This document shows positions 9,228-22,012 of a stretch of DNA of 64,000 bases, piece by piece. The position numbers were made by a program, and so were the translations under genes. Position 1 is the stretch's first letter, and every line of letters begins with the position of its first letter. A model generated the notes under the pieces. The model ran no database searches, was not told where the DNA came from, and saw nothing but the letters and a program-made list of their open reading frames with translations. The stretch spans positions 558,001-622,000 of the forward strand of contig NAJO01000006.1 of the NCBI GenBank assembly GCA_002077065.1. The letters run 5' to 3'. The stretch comes from Cryoendolithus antarcticus. Its lineage: Eukaryota; Ascomycota; Dothideomycetes; Cladosporiales; Cladosporiaceae.

Positions 9228-12200
9228 TCACGAGGTAGCCCTCTCGCCACTTCCACTCGCCACATTCCACACCGTCGACCTCGCTGCCCTCTTCCGAGTC
9301 GCCCGCCCTCCAACCTCGATCTGCACAGCCTGAGGTCTCCGATAAGTATACCCAAAGAATGCCTTCTGCTTCCTGATCTCCATGACTTCCTTTCCCATCT
9401 TCGGATCTCGCAACATCTTGTCTCTGGGCCTCTTCTTCTCCTTCCTCGCTTTCGGCACAGAGTACGCTGGCGGCTCGGCTTTCTCCATACGCTCAGCAAA
9501 GACACAGGCAATACGCTCAGACTTCCAGCCTAGGTACGAGGAGCCGTAGTGCTCCTTGATCGCTTGTAGCTCTTCGTCAGTGATCTCTTCGAAGCCGAGG
9601 TCACGCTTCTCTTCGGCGAGGCGGTCCGCTCTCCAGCGCGAGAAGTATGCCGGCCCAAGCATAGCTGCGACTTTGGTCTCCTCGGTTTCATTGGCGAGTT
9701 TCTCTCGCAGACTGGCGTATGTCGAGGACTCATCGCTGACGATGTCCTTCTCGTCCTCGAAGTACTTCGTGATACTTTGCTTCTCGCGGATGCGAGGTAT
9801 GAAAGGTGGTTGCATGCGGTGTCGATCTGTCCAATGCACGCCTCGGAAGAAGGGATGAGCTTTGATCTCCTCTGCGTCGTTGGGGTAGACGTGCTTCGTC
9901 TGTGAGGTTGAAGCATTGGAGGCGCGGCGACCGAGGCGAGGCTCCTGCTGGCGGTACTGTCTGGAGCTTAGCCGGGAGTCTCGATCTGTGATCATACCCT
10001 GCATTAGATCCACGACATCATCGCCCAGCGGCGAAAGCTGGATCCGGGCCTCTGAAGTAGGACGAGCCCAGCGTTCTATGACTGGGAACGTCAACGTGGA
10101 GCGATACGAGACGATGTTCTCCTTCGTCCTTTGCCTGTTATTGTCGTAGAAGGGCGTTCGACCGTACAGACACTCGTACAAGATCACTCCGATGCTCCAC
10201 CAGTCGCATCGTCCGTCATAGGGCTGGCCGAGGATGACCTCCGGTGCCATATACTGGCTTGTGCCGACAACACTTCTGGCAAGCTTGCGTCGCTCGTTCC
10301 GATTACGCCAAGTCAAGAGACCTTCTCGCTTCGCATGCTCCAGAGGATCTCGCTTCCCATTCTGCGACTGTGGGCTTCTGCGAAACGGGGCTTCATTGTG
10401 CCCGTCGCCATGCATCGCTAGCTCGTCAGCTAGATCCTCTTCGTCGCCAGCAACCGCAATACCCAGCTTGTCCATCAAATAGTGCCGCTGATTGGAATAG
10501 TAAGACTGGCTATGCGACCAATGCCCATCGAAAGCGAGGCCAAAGTCCGAGATCTTCAGATGACCGGTCGCTGAGATGAGAAAGTTGTCTGGCTTGACGT
10601 CTCGGTGTATCCACTGCATCTTGTGCGCTTCCTCAATGCAAAGAATCATCTCCACCATGTACTACTTGGCGACTTGCTCATCAAGAACGTCCTCTCGCAG
10701 TAGGAGGCCCAGGAAGTCTCCACCGATCATATACTCCATCACGAGGTAGAGATTTGTGTTGTCTTGGAAGCTGGCGATCAGAGGCACCACCCAGCGAGAG
10801 CCTTCAGCATTGACAAGGAAGTCTCGCTCAGCGCGGAGATGGCCTTCCTGACAGCTCCGCAGCATCTCAGACTTGCGTATGACTTTCATGGCGTAGACAT
10901 CGGAGAGAGGCTTGCCGGTGGGGAGACCGTGCTCGATAGTCCCGTCCGTGCCGTCGAGACGATCGGCTATCGCGTGGCTACTCGAAGCTGGCTTAACCTG
11001 ATTGCGTTCTGTGACTAGTCGGACGATTCCGAAGCTGCCCTTCCCCAGCACGCGGACAACATCGTAGCCTGCGATCGCAATGCCTTTGACGCTATGCCGA
11101 TCAATGGAGCTGGTCTTCAGCGCACGCATCTGCCGCAAATGATCAGACTCAGAACGCAGCCATTGCCTTCGCGCACGTATGCGATCATCGTGGGAGACGC
11201 GGAGATCACACAGCTCACGCTCCAGTCTCCGCCTTCTCAAGCTGCGAGGTGAAGCTGGCTCCATCACCAATCCATTGAAGTGCATTTCCAGATAGCTCTT
11301 TGCAGCCGCTGCAGCCTCGACGGTAGCTATCGTGGGCTCTCCTTCGACGTCTGCTTCCTGCTGAGGGATCACGAGAAATCTGCCAGTGTCTTCCTCGATC
11401 GGCGGCAGCGCAGTCTCTTCACCGATGGGTAAGGCTATACTCTGGAACAGGCCATCGTCCGCAGTGTGTCGCTTGGCCGACGACGCAGATCTTGGCGAGG
11501 ACCCAAACGAAGTCGCGGCAGTTGACGTTGTACCCGCTGGCGAAGCGCCGGTGTACTGTGCCGAGTCTCCTCGTGTCGATGCTGGGCTCGAAGTTCTCAC
11601 TCCTCTGCTGGCCAAAGTCACTGGCTTTGTATCGATAAGCGGCACCAGTGGCCTTGCATGGCTCTTCTTGCGGTACAGCACAGTATCGTTCCCACTCGTC
11701 AGACTCAGCTTCCCGTTGAGACTTTCGAAACACTCCGAGAGGCGATGCGAGAGCTTACTGCGGCCAGAGTCCTCGGAGTCAGGTCCACAAGATACATCCG
11801 CGCCGTCACTGGAGGCGCCATCGAGTTGCCCGCCACCACCGCTGGAATTGACGCCGGCGAACCGAACAGAGCGTTTACGGGCTGGACGTGAGGGTGGGTG
11901 CTCATCACCAGAGACGCGGTTACACGATTGTGACCTGCGAGGTGATCGTACTCGAAGGATGTCGGAAGGTGTGCGATGCGGGTGGTGTCTGGTTGGGGCA
12001 GGAAGAGACACACGGCGCGACGAGGTGGGTGGCGTACTTGCCTTTGGCGTTGCTGTCGGCTCTTTTGACCATATGTCAGTACAGTCTCCCCTTGAACTGC
12101 GGACCTGCACACTCACTGCGTTGTAGACCCATATTGACAAGAAAAGGCTTCAGTCGGGCGCTCAGATTGGAGCGACGCCTGAGCTTACCGCTCGTAGATA

Positions 12201-12342
12201 TCGAGGCTGATGAAGTGGCTGATCGGAGAGAGAAGGTCGAGGGTGAGCGATGGAATATACGCGATGCTCGCGCACGTAACGATGATGGCTTCTCAGACTG
12301 TGTAACGCTGGGCGCTCTTCGTCTGCCGTCGGACCAGCGCAT
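9228..12342 (-). pseudogene. NDR-family AGC serine/threonine kinase with an in-frame TAG in the catalytic domain
   Basis: Exons are 12117-12342 and 9228-12061. The 55-nt intron has gtgagt donor, ctgac branch-like motif and aaag acceptor. Together they make 1020 codons in one frame, but codon 542 is TAG (10662-10664). Before it come a disordered N-terminus and the kinase N-lobe ('VLGKGSFGIVRLV', 'VYAMKVIRKSEML', 'YLVMEYMIGGDFL'). After it the frame continues with '[13 protein letters not shown]', '[15 protein letters not shown]', '[15 protein letters not shown]', '[16 protein letters not shown]' and a C-terminal hydrophobic motif 'AFFGYTYRR' typical of NDR/LATS kinases. In this group the stop position is normally aromatic (…A-R-W/F-Y-…E-M), so TGG to TAG is the simplest explanation. 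Everything downstream is conserved, so the change is recent, an assembly error, or suppressed by readthrough. As read, the product would be 541 residues with no catalytic loop. It is typed as pseudogene only because of that stop. Confidence 0.85.
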
Positions 12343-12685
12343 CGTTCATCATGCGTCTGCGTCGCTGTACCTGCTTTTTTAGTGATGCATGGTGATATTG
12401 GATGAAGTACATCGAGTTGCAGACTCGATCCAATGTGCGATAAAGAGGTTATCATGTGCAAAGCTTGGGAAGGTGGCCGGCTGAGACAGCACCTACCTGC
12501 CCTGCTATGAGGTTTCTATTCGGCAAGGACCATACCATCTTGGACTATGATTCCATGAGGTCTGCGACGATAAAGGTGATGCTGTGAGCACTCATGTTTT
12601 CTAAACTCATTACTTTTGCGTGCGTGGCTGTTCTGTCTAGCCGTGTCGACCTCGCATCTCATTTCATAAACATCATCAATCATGT
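12343..12685. other. Short intergenic stretch, nothing recognised
   Basis: This lies upstream of the kinase gene and downstream of the alpha-glucosidase stop, both on the minus strand. No element was recognised. Confidence 0.4.
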
Positions 12686-15600
12686 CTAGAAGATCTTCAC
12701 GCTCGCCTTCTTCGTCAATGGCACATCAACATGGAGCACCAACTTCTGGTTGGCCTCATCGTAGTCCGCATCAACACCATCTGGTTTGCTCTCAGCACCA
12801 AGCACAGTGATGGCCTCCACGTTGACCCCGGCATCATAGTCAAATGAGCCAGTCATAATGAACGTGCCATCCTTGTACTCAAAGTCGATCTCGGAGACCA
12901 AGTCTTGCTTGAGCGACACGCCATCGTCGAGATATAGCGAGCCCTTGGCTGTGCCATCGAGACCAGTCGCAATGACGATGTTGAAGCCCTTCGTGCGGAG
13001 TGCGGTTGTGGTGTTGGCGCTCTCGATCCTGAGCGGGTAGACAATACCACCACGGTAGTGGACGAGGATTTCAGTAAGCTCCACCTCCGCGGAGCGGTAT
13101 GCACCCTCACCGCGGACGGGCTGGCCGGTCTTGAAATCATAGAAGATATCGTCTGGTAGGTAGAAATCGACACGAGTCGCATTCTCCTCGGTGACGGGGC
13201 TGACGAGGATGCCCTCGCCGTAGAAGAATTGAAGATCGATGGGGTAGGTGTTCGCATCATTAGGGTAATTGAAAAACAAGGGATTCAGCGAGGGTAGACC
13301 GGTCTGGTTCTGCTGGTAGATGGCGGTGTAGATGTAATCGACTGTGGTCTATTAGCTCGGACTGGCATGATTCATAGGGCGGAACGTACGAAGCTGATAT
13401 CTGATCGAGATGCCGTTCTGAGCAGCCTTGGTGACAGATGCCCATCGGTAGAACTCCTGATCATTCGCAGAGATTTCGGCGTGGTTACGATAGAATGTGT
13501 AGAAGGCTCCGAGAGTTGCCCACCTAATCTGTGTTAGTGGGACGGCGAAGGAAGTGATAGTGACATGCAACACACCTAGCACACAGTGTCTCCGTGACAT
13601 TTCCACCGAAACCACAAACGTCAGAACCGACGACTGGGATCTGGTAGAGAGATGCGAACTGCAGAATCTGCGAGATCGAAAAACGGTACTGGAACCATTC
13701 GGAGAGGTTGTCTGTCATCCGTTGTCAGCTCTTGCGTGTGGTAATAGGATTGAACCAGATACATACCACCAAGCCAATGCGACACATCTTTACCAGACCC
13801 AGCGAAGGTGCTGCGGGTAATGATGAGCGGCCGAACATCTGGGCGTCTGGCAAGCATAGCTTGTTGGGATTGCGAAGACATCATAGCGCCGTACAGGTTG
13901 TGTGTGTCGTACTGCGTCAGGCCACCATACTGTACGAGGTCGGTGTCGGTAGTGCCGTCAGCGAGTGTCGCGCCTGCACCATTTTGGATCATGTACTGTA
14001 GACTCGGTCAGCGTACGGCACTCCATGGTGAAGGCGTAAGCCAGGGATCGTACATACAGGTGGCTGAATCAGCTCACGGTTGGGCGAGCCGAGACACTGG
14101 TTTGGACCACATCCACTCCCAGCCTGCTTGCCGCCTTGCCAACCAGATCCGCGATTCCCTCGCCCACCCTGGCCCCACTGGTGGCGAGACGATCTCCATC
14201 TACCGGCACCGCGTCCGCCACGTCCCCCTTGACGCTTCACGATTGCGTCGCGCTTATTGACTGCAGCATCAGCTTCGAAGCCAGGCTGCAGACTAGCGGG
14301 AAAGCCAGGAATGGGGGCGTCTGGCCCACTTCGTACTGGCGGTGGTTGAGGTGGTTGTCCGTCGTTGATGGCGAATTGCTCAGGGGTGGTGTTGTTGCCA
14401 GGGTATGGGCGGTTGTAGAAATTGGCAGGCTCATCTGTCACAGTGCGTCAGTGTAGGCTTATTCACTAGCAATCTGGAAGGCTTACTCATGTCGATCCAA
14501 AGCGCATCAATATCTGGACCGTTCACGCCGTCGAAGAACGTCAGGAATCGCTCAGTCCAGTATTTCTGGCTATTGGGATGGAACCAATCCGGAAAGTGAG
14601 TTGGCCCTGGCCAGACCACACCAGTGTATGGCTCGGTATCGTTGTCCTTGATGAAGATGTCATATGCCAGCCCAGTATCGAGAGCTACATTGGGACCGGC
14701 AGACCAAACTGCAGGGTCGACCATCACGACGTAGTGCTGATCACGGGCATGGATAGTGTCAACGAGATCCTTGACGAGAGCTGCTGGGAAACGTTCGGGG
14801 TCGAGGGTGAAGATTCGGCGAAGCTCCATGTAGTCAATGTCCGTCCACATTGTTTCGAGGGGGATGCCAGCGGTGGAGTAGTTGGCCACGACAGCTGCGA
14901 CATTATAGACGTCTTGATAGCCGTATCTACACTGATGGAAGCCCAACCCCCAGTAGGGTGTCATCTGAGGAAGCTGCGTGATCTCGGCGTATTGCTGGGC
15001 GACATCCTTGGGTCCGGGTCCGGCGATGAAGTATAGATCAATCACACCTCCGATGAGGTTGTATTCGAGATGGCCGTTATCGATGTAGATGTCCATGCCG
15101 TTGGAGTTCAGCAGGAAGACTCCGTGTGTGGCCTCTCCTCTGTGGTCGAAGTAGATCGGGTGTGCGCCATAAAGGTTCTGGCCCTGAGGTGTGCCGTATG
15201 CATCGCGAGTATAGATCGTGCGTGTATAGTTGGTACTGTTTAGCATAAAGCTGTCGCTATGCTCGCCTAGGATCACACGCAGGTTAGCATTGACTTGTGG
15301 TCTGGATGATGATATGTACTCACCAAGACCGTACAAGTGCGATTTTTCGGACAGCTTGGTGCTCAGGTAAATGTATTGGTTCTCGAACACTAGTTTGCTG
15401 CCACTAGTGTCGAACAGTATTTCGCCTGTATCGGTCCTTGACACAGAGAAAGAGAACGGGTCCGCCACGAAGTCAAACTTCAGCTTGGAGTTCTTCGGCG
15501 AGCACCATTGCCCATAGCCAGGTCGGGGAAAGACCTCATCGGGAACTTGGTAAACAGTGTTGTTCGTGTCTTTGATCTTGACATGGAGGCGATCCTCGGT

Positions 15601-15858
15601 CTGATACTCCACCTCCAGCTTCAAGTCCTGCAGATCGACACCGAAGACATTGCAAGCTGGCCCGGCAAGGGAGAGATCGGCGTAGAAGCCTGACCTTGTC
15701 TGCCAGTGATTCGTAGCGACATAGCCAGGGCAGGTCGTGAGGTTCTTCGTGTAGAGGTCGTCCTGCGGAGTAGCGAGTGGGTCAACTCCAGCTTCGCTTT
15801 GCGCGACGACCGTAGCGGTCAGCGCTGTGGCAAGCGCGAAGAATTTGGTGAAAGCCAT
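12686..15858 (-). CDS. Secreted GH31 alpha-glucosidase
   Basis: Six exons join in frame: 14487-15858, 14058-14434, 13767-13995, 13576-13711, 13390-13523 and 12686-13341, giving 967 residues. The introns are 48-62 nt. There is a signal peptide (residues 1-19, ending ...TATVVAQ). The GH31 catalytic motif 'WIDMNEPANF' is assembled across the first intron, with the nucleophile Asp at about residue 456. The acid/base motif 'GSDVCGF' has Asp at about residue 690. '[17 protein letters not shown]' and 'GFHQCRYGY' are typical of the barrel. The enzyme hydrolyses terminal non-reducing alpha-1,4-glucosidic bonds of maltose and starch fragments outside the cell. Several N-glycosylation sequons (NLT, NNT, NST) fit secretion. 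Unusual: residues about 517-570 form a Gly/Arg-rich low-complexity insert with two Lys-Arg sites. It is close to the fungal AgdB/AgdC group; I do not assign a symbol. Confidence 0.93.
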
Positions 15859-16749
15859 GGCTGCGGCTCTCTAGAGGGAGTAAAACAATGAAACGCTACT
15901 CTACCTGGGCCGATGCCCTCGTCTTTATGCTACGAGGGCATCATCCGCCAAGCGACAATACGACTCGGCGGCATCATTGCCCGTCACATGGCAACCAGGC
16001 ACCGCGATGGCGAGGCGGTCCACTCGTGGTGCGACCTTTGCGGGTCTACACATCCAAAGCTGGTCCTGTGAGGTTGATCTGTTGTTACATGCAGCTTGAC
16101 GCAGTGATACCAAGAGGAGGGGGATGTGGGGAGTGGAGTCGCCAAGGAGTAGCATTGGCAAACGGGCGGGGTGACTTTGATGAGCGATCCCTTCACTGAC
16201 CGTCCACTCCGATAGTATCGCCGGGCTCCACGCCTGTGCCTCGTGGTACCTGGTGATGAGCATAAACCTGTCCGTGAACGGGTCGCGGACATACTCTATC
16301 CGACTCAACCGAATGGCAGCGACATTGTGGCTCGTAGGTCGCCGCGGATCGCAGAGAAGAGACCACCTCGATGTGGTGGTCATCAAGACTATCGACGTGC
16401 CATTTGCGATCATGGCGAGAGGGTCGAGGTGTCTACAGTTGAAGGGGAGTAAGCGTGAATGACGGGTTGCTTGGATGCACGAGTCATGAGTCGTCAGAAT
16501 GCTACATGGATGGCATGTCATAGCAGGACGATGCCCTTCATGTGTTTGAAGAGCAGCGTGCTCGCAAGCTCTGAGAGAAGAGCACGTTAGGGAGCCGACC
16601 CGCTGATCACGTTGCTTCAGGTATCCAGCAGCACCCGAAGATAGCATTAATTATACGCATGCTTAGTAGACGCCGTAATCAACTCGAGGAACGCTCCCAG
16701 AACATCGCTCAGATACCGCAGCCAACCCATCTATACCTTGTCTGTCCGT
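15859..16749. other. Intergenic region with alpha-glucosidase promoter, nothing else recognised
   Basis: This lies between the alpha-glucosidase start and the ABC transporter stop. A 240-codon minus-strand frame (15925-16647) has no domain-like pattern and odd composition (many His/Cys/Arg), so I do not call it. Confidence 0.45.
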
Positions 16750-19700
16750 CTATTGCTCCTTCTTGCCCTTGCGAGTGAGCCACTGCATCCCCTTTTGCAC
16801 CCTCTCGCCAATTCCCGGGCCCTTGCTCTTCTTCGACTTCCTGACTCTGAAGAACCAGTACAGGAACGTTGCCATGAAGATGTTGAACGCAATGTAGGCG
16901 AACATAAGCCCCAAATTCCTCCATCTTGTCGTCCATGAAATACCAACACTGGCCAAGTACTGGTCTGCAACGGTCAGAGCGCAGTAGGAACACTCGGTGG
17001 TCGAGCCCGGGTCCGAAAGTTTCCCACCCGCTGCGGAAATATACGCTCCCATATATTGCTGGCAAGTCTGACCGGCCGGTGGAGGGAATATGCTCAACTC
17101 CGCTTGAGCGCACTCCACTGCCCGTCCGTGAAGCAGGGCTGCTGCGATTCCTCCTACCCAGTAGGTAAGTGGCGAAACGCGATACATGAAGATCCAGAAT
17201 CCCGGCAGCGCGCTCGGAGACTGCATGACACCATTGAAGATCAATGTCATGGAGAACAGCAACGTCAGGATGGCGGAGGCAGTCTGTGCGTCTGGCAAGG
17301 CTGCTATGCACATTTGACCGAAGGTCGAGGCGAAGATCATGAAGACGATCAGGAAGAAGAGGACCAGTCCCTGGCGTTCGGAGGATTGGATGCCGACGAC
17401 AGGATAGTAGAAGCAGGCCCATGTGAATATGGCGGCCATGATCTGGTAGGGAATCTAAGAGTGCTGTCAGTAAGCGGTTTAGAACCACGAGATCATGATC
17501 CAACTTACTTCGACGATGATGTTGGCAATGAAGAAAGCCTTCCAACTGTAGGCCTTGCTGGGCTTCTCGCGGACCTCGTACAACTCGCGCTGGCTGACAA
17601 ACATAGGCATGATCTGCTGTACAAGCGATGTGAAAATTGTTGTCACCATGAAGATGCTGAACAGCACGTTTTGCATTCCCTGTCTATTGTCAGTATGCGC
17701 TTGCACCATAAGCGAGCAGAATGGGAGTACACACCTGTTGGCTGGTATCGGCAGCGTAGAAGCTGAAGCCAATGAACAGGCCAGCCACAATACTAAGCAG
17801 GAACTTCGCCATGATGTAGCTCGGCATCCTCCAGTACTGCTGGAAGACTCGAATCGTGACCTCGATGAGTTGCTGGCTGAAGGGCATGGCGAACTCTGCA
17901 TGCGCAGAAGCATCGTTGTCAGTCTCCTCGACTTGTTCCTTCTCCTTGTGAATCTCGTCGATACCCTGTTGGACGCCCTGGGCCTCGGAGCTGGCTTTCC
18001 AGGTCTCATGCCAGTCATGGTCCTTGTCTCCAGCGACTTCGAGCATGAACTCGGCCGGGTTCTCCTCGTCATCGCACTTCCTGGAGCCATTGTTTTCGAA
18101 GTAGTCTAGTAGTATCCGGGAGTTCTTGCCGATAGGTCCAAAGTACACTGTCTGGCCGCCTTTGCGCAGGAACAACAGTCGATCGAATTGTTGGAAGAGG
18201 ACAGCAGAGGGTTGATGGATCGTGCAAAGGACTGCTTGGCCGTTGTCCGCAAGCTTTCGCAAGAAGGCACAGATAGCCCATGACGATTGCGAATCAAGAC
18301 CACTAAGTGCTGTGTCAGTCTTTGATAAGAAGCGAGAACACAGCTGCATTATCGCTTACCTGGTGGGTTCATCGAGGAAGAGCAGTAGCTTTGGCTTAGC
18401 TGCAAGCTCCACGCCGATTGTGAGAAGCTTTCTTTGCTCTGTCGAGTTTCGTCAGCGTCTACTCTGGCCAGACGAAGTCATTGCCAGTTCTGGACTTACC
18501 AACGTTCAAGCCCTCGCCAGGAACGCCCACGACAGCTTCAGCAAAATCTTCCATGTTGAGCATCTTGATGACTACGAAGCGAAGTCAGTATTGTGCTGAA
18601 ATGAAGCATGGGGGTCATAACGCACCATCCTCAACATAATCGTGCTTCTCCTGTTTGGGGACTGATTTCGGTTGTCGCAGCATTGCCGAGAATCTCAACG
18701 ACTCGCGGACCGTTGCAGTAGCGAGATGGAGATCCTGTTGTTGTACATATCCAGTCTTTCGTTGAAAGCTTGAGTCCAGAGGCTTGCCGTTGACGAACAT
18801 ATCACCCGTAATGACGCCCATGCTGGTGCGTTGGGCCAAGACATCCAACAGTGTCGTTTTACCAGCACCAGAGGTACCCATCAAAGCTGTTAGGGTACCA
18901 GGCTTGACCCAGCCAGACACATTGTCAAGGAGCCGTCGGGGGTTGCCCTTGATCTCAATGTCGTAGACCACGTTGCGCCAGGTGAACAAATCGCGAACTG
19001 GCGGGATGGCGTTCATGGTTTCCTCTTTGTCTTGAACTTCCGCAGTCTTCTCCGAGGCACCGCTCTCCTCATCATTGGCTTGTCCGTTGTCGATCTCTTT
19101 GAGATGGGCTGGCACGTGGCCGCGGCGGAAGACCAAAACTTCGGCTGTGGATGTGGTCGAAGAGTTTAACTCGACGGCGACGAAGTAGATGGCCATGAAG
19201 AAGAATAGGAACGCCAGCAAAATTCCGAAATTCCTCCATACGTGAGAGTAATACTACCCTCGTTGTCAGCCGGAGGATGAGGAGGACGTGGGAGGGGGCA
19301 AGCGGGGGGGGGTCCAGAAGGCACTTACATAGCTGTACTGGCTAGCGATGAACGCATCACCAGAGACCGTGCGCTCGCCTGCGACAGCTCCACGGACGCT
19401 GCAGACAAAGCTGTCTCCGTTCAGGACTGGGTAGCCTGGTACAAATGCTGAGCAAGTGAACTCGCGTCCATGAAATTCGTTGGCAACCAAAATCTCGAAA
19501 GCGTAGTAGATTGGATTGATCCCTGTCACACGTCAGTATTGTATATTCTCACCTCTCGAGAGAATCATCAGTGCTTACAGCGAATCCAGCTGAACCAGAC
19601 TTTCATGTAGGTTGGCGGTACGACGAAACCTGTATAAACGACGATGGCCAGGATCAGCACACCAGAAAGTGCCATAGCCTGGGAAACTGTCTTTGTCAAT

Positions 19701-22012
19701 GCGGCCATAGTTCTAAACATTGCCGACATGACGAAGATTGAGATGTACGCGATGAGGAAGAAGATGAAGAATTGCGATGGTTCTCGTCTCAGCCCGGCCA
19801 TGAAGTAAAGTGTGAGGTTGAAAGCCACGGCGGTAGCGAACTTGACTGGGATATCAGCGATGATGCCAGCGATGGCCTCGGTCTGGGAATTTGGGAGTCA
19901 GTTTGATCCCTTCATCTAAAAGCGGGAGTTCATGCAGTAGTGCGTACTGCAGAATTCGTCAGCACAGCCATTACTTCGACACATCATTCTGCGACCCTAG
20001 AACTCACCAGAAGGGTGGTAAAACGCGTACGTCTTATGCTTCTCAACGATAGGACGTTGGTCGTAGAGCGAGTTGATCTCAGATATAGCTGACAGAGCGT
20101 TGAGGAGAATGGCGAAAAATAGTACGGAGCCCTTCGCGAAGAAGCCGGCACTGGCGTCAGGCGTACCGTAGAAGACACTCCCGACTATCAGTGCCATCAC
20201 ACAGTTCACCAGGACTGGTGTGAAGGTGCTGGCTTTGTCGTTCCAGATGCGTTGGTAGGCGCGCTTGATGTTCAGCTTGACCTGCATGGCTGTACTGACA
20301 ACGTATGGCGATTTGGGCCGAACGTGAGCAGCTTGTGCGTCGTTCTTCTTCTCTCGTAGCTGCTGAAGCATGCCGTCACCATCCACTGGGTAGGTCTGCT
20401 CATGTGCAGCAATGTCGCGCTGTAGCTGAGCATAATCTGGGCTGTTGCGCCAATAAGCTTCGAAGTCGTCCGGAGTCCTCGGCACTTTGCTATCGTAGCC
20501 GTCTTTCGTCTGTCGCTCTGTGGGATTCGTGACACTAGTCAAGAAGTCTCCAGTTGTCTGGCGTGCGGGACAGAACCAGCCCATTTCTTCGAAGTAACCC
20601 TTGGCGCGATGGCAAGGTCCAAAGAAGATCTCACGGCCTTCGTATAGGACGATCGCATTGTCGAATAGGTCGTAGATGGCTTGACTAGCCTGGTAGATCG
20701 CAACAGCATGAGAAGTGCCTGTGAGATTGGCCGTGGTGCGAAGCGACTTCGTGAACGTCAACGCCGATGCGGAGTCGAGTCCGCGAGTACTATTATCCCA
20801 GGCCGCTAGAGGAGCTGCTGCGAGTGCCATCTCTGCGATGGAGACACGCTTCCTCTCGCCGCCGCCTACATTCTGGGTCAGCTACTTGACGTCCAACGGG
20901 TCTCAAATATACTAACTGACGCCCCTGACGAAGTCATTACCAACGCGCGTGTTGTAAGTATGTGATAGTCCGAAGACTGCCATGATGACCTGGGTGATGT
21001 GCTTGATGTGCTCCTGCCGGCTCATGCCAAGAACGCGATGCTGAGGCGTCCGCATGGCCGCTGCGTGCTCCAGGGTCTCGCCGACGGTGAGATGCTATGG
21101 TACAGTCAGATGTTGCTGTCGATGTATGAAGAGGTGATGATTTCTTACAGGAAAGTGCTTGTCAACTTCCTGGTTGTAGATGACCTCACCCTTGAACTCC
21201 TTCATCATACGCTTCTGCGAGATGCCGTTGTAGTGCACAACAGAGTCCTTGCTCAGTTCCAGTCCTGCCAGCTCACCGCACATCGTCTTGAGGAATGTCG
21301 AACATCCGGAGCCGGGTCGACCAAGTACAATCAGCATCTCCCCACTCTTCATGACTGCGTCAAAGCTGCGCAAGATCGTCTTGCTAGGCTTGCTACCGAA
21401 GCTAAAGTTCTCTCTGAATCGCAATGGTGCGAGCAGGATACTTCCAAGATTCTTCTGCAGATTCAAGGCCGATCCCGATCCGCTCACGGTAGCGTTTTTG
21501 ACAACGATACCTGCGCGAGCTTGCTTTACACCATCTTCGTCGACCTTGCTCATCATCAAGCGGATCCATTTGTATAGATCGAATTTGGGTGAGCTTGGAT
21601 CGAGCACTTCGTCGCCTGGTTTCAGTCCAGTCAAGGTATTCTGGCGTTCAAGATCATTGCTTTGAGCCACACTACCTGTGTAGGACTTGGAGCGTGATAG
21701 CTGAGTTGCGAGTCGAGTCAATGTTTGCCGGTCGCCAGCGTTGATGGGCTCAAATTCGCGACTCTTGGTTCTCGCGAGTGGATCCTCTTCTATTGGGTCC
21801 TCTACTTCCTCTTTGCCCTGTTCAGTAAGATAACCCGCTCCATGCTGCTTGTAAGGCGTTTCGCCTGCCAAAGTCCCGCTGGTGTCGCTTGATTCTGCGT
21901 TACTACGTGTGCGTGTGGCAGCTGCAGATATTGGGCCGTCCTCGACAAGCCCATCAGGTGCATATGTTTGGCGACCAGACTCGGTGCGGACAATGCCGCC
22001 TGGAGTCGACAT
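16750..22012 (-). CDS. Full-size PDR/CDR-type (ABCG) multidrug ABC transporter
   Basis: Exons as read: 21149-22012, 20917-21094, 20008-20865, 19579-19882, 19329-19522, 18626-19253, 18500-18571, 18360-18438, 17735-18302, 17509-17679 and 16750-17454, about 1540 residues. Order is NBD1-TMD1-NBD2-TMD2. The first Walker A is '[10 protein letters not shown]', with Cys replacing Lys as is usual in fungal PDR pumps. The first signature 'VSGGERKR' is completed across an exon junction. The second Walker A is canonical ('GTSGAGKTT'), the second signature is the degenerate 'LNVEQRKLL', and Walker B '[13 protein letters not shown]' spans another junction. TMD2 ends with '[15 protein letters not shown]' and a Lys-rich tail. 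The role is plasma-membrane efflux of hydrophobic compounds. All exon phases agree except between 20008 and 19882, where the parts miss by 1 nt (see findings). The extended N-terminus (about 150 residues) is Ser/Thr/Glu rich. Confidence 0.9.

Noticed and set aside
15925..16647. 240-codon open frame on the minus strand upstream of the alpha-glucosidase
   Set aside because: Composition is unlike the neighbouring genes, no domain-like pattern, and it lies in a promoter region; long chance frames are common at this GC content.
19300..19315. Run of G (C on the coding strand) in the ABC transporter
   Set aside because: Lies wholly within an intron (19254-19328), so it does not affect the protein.
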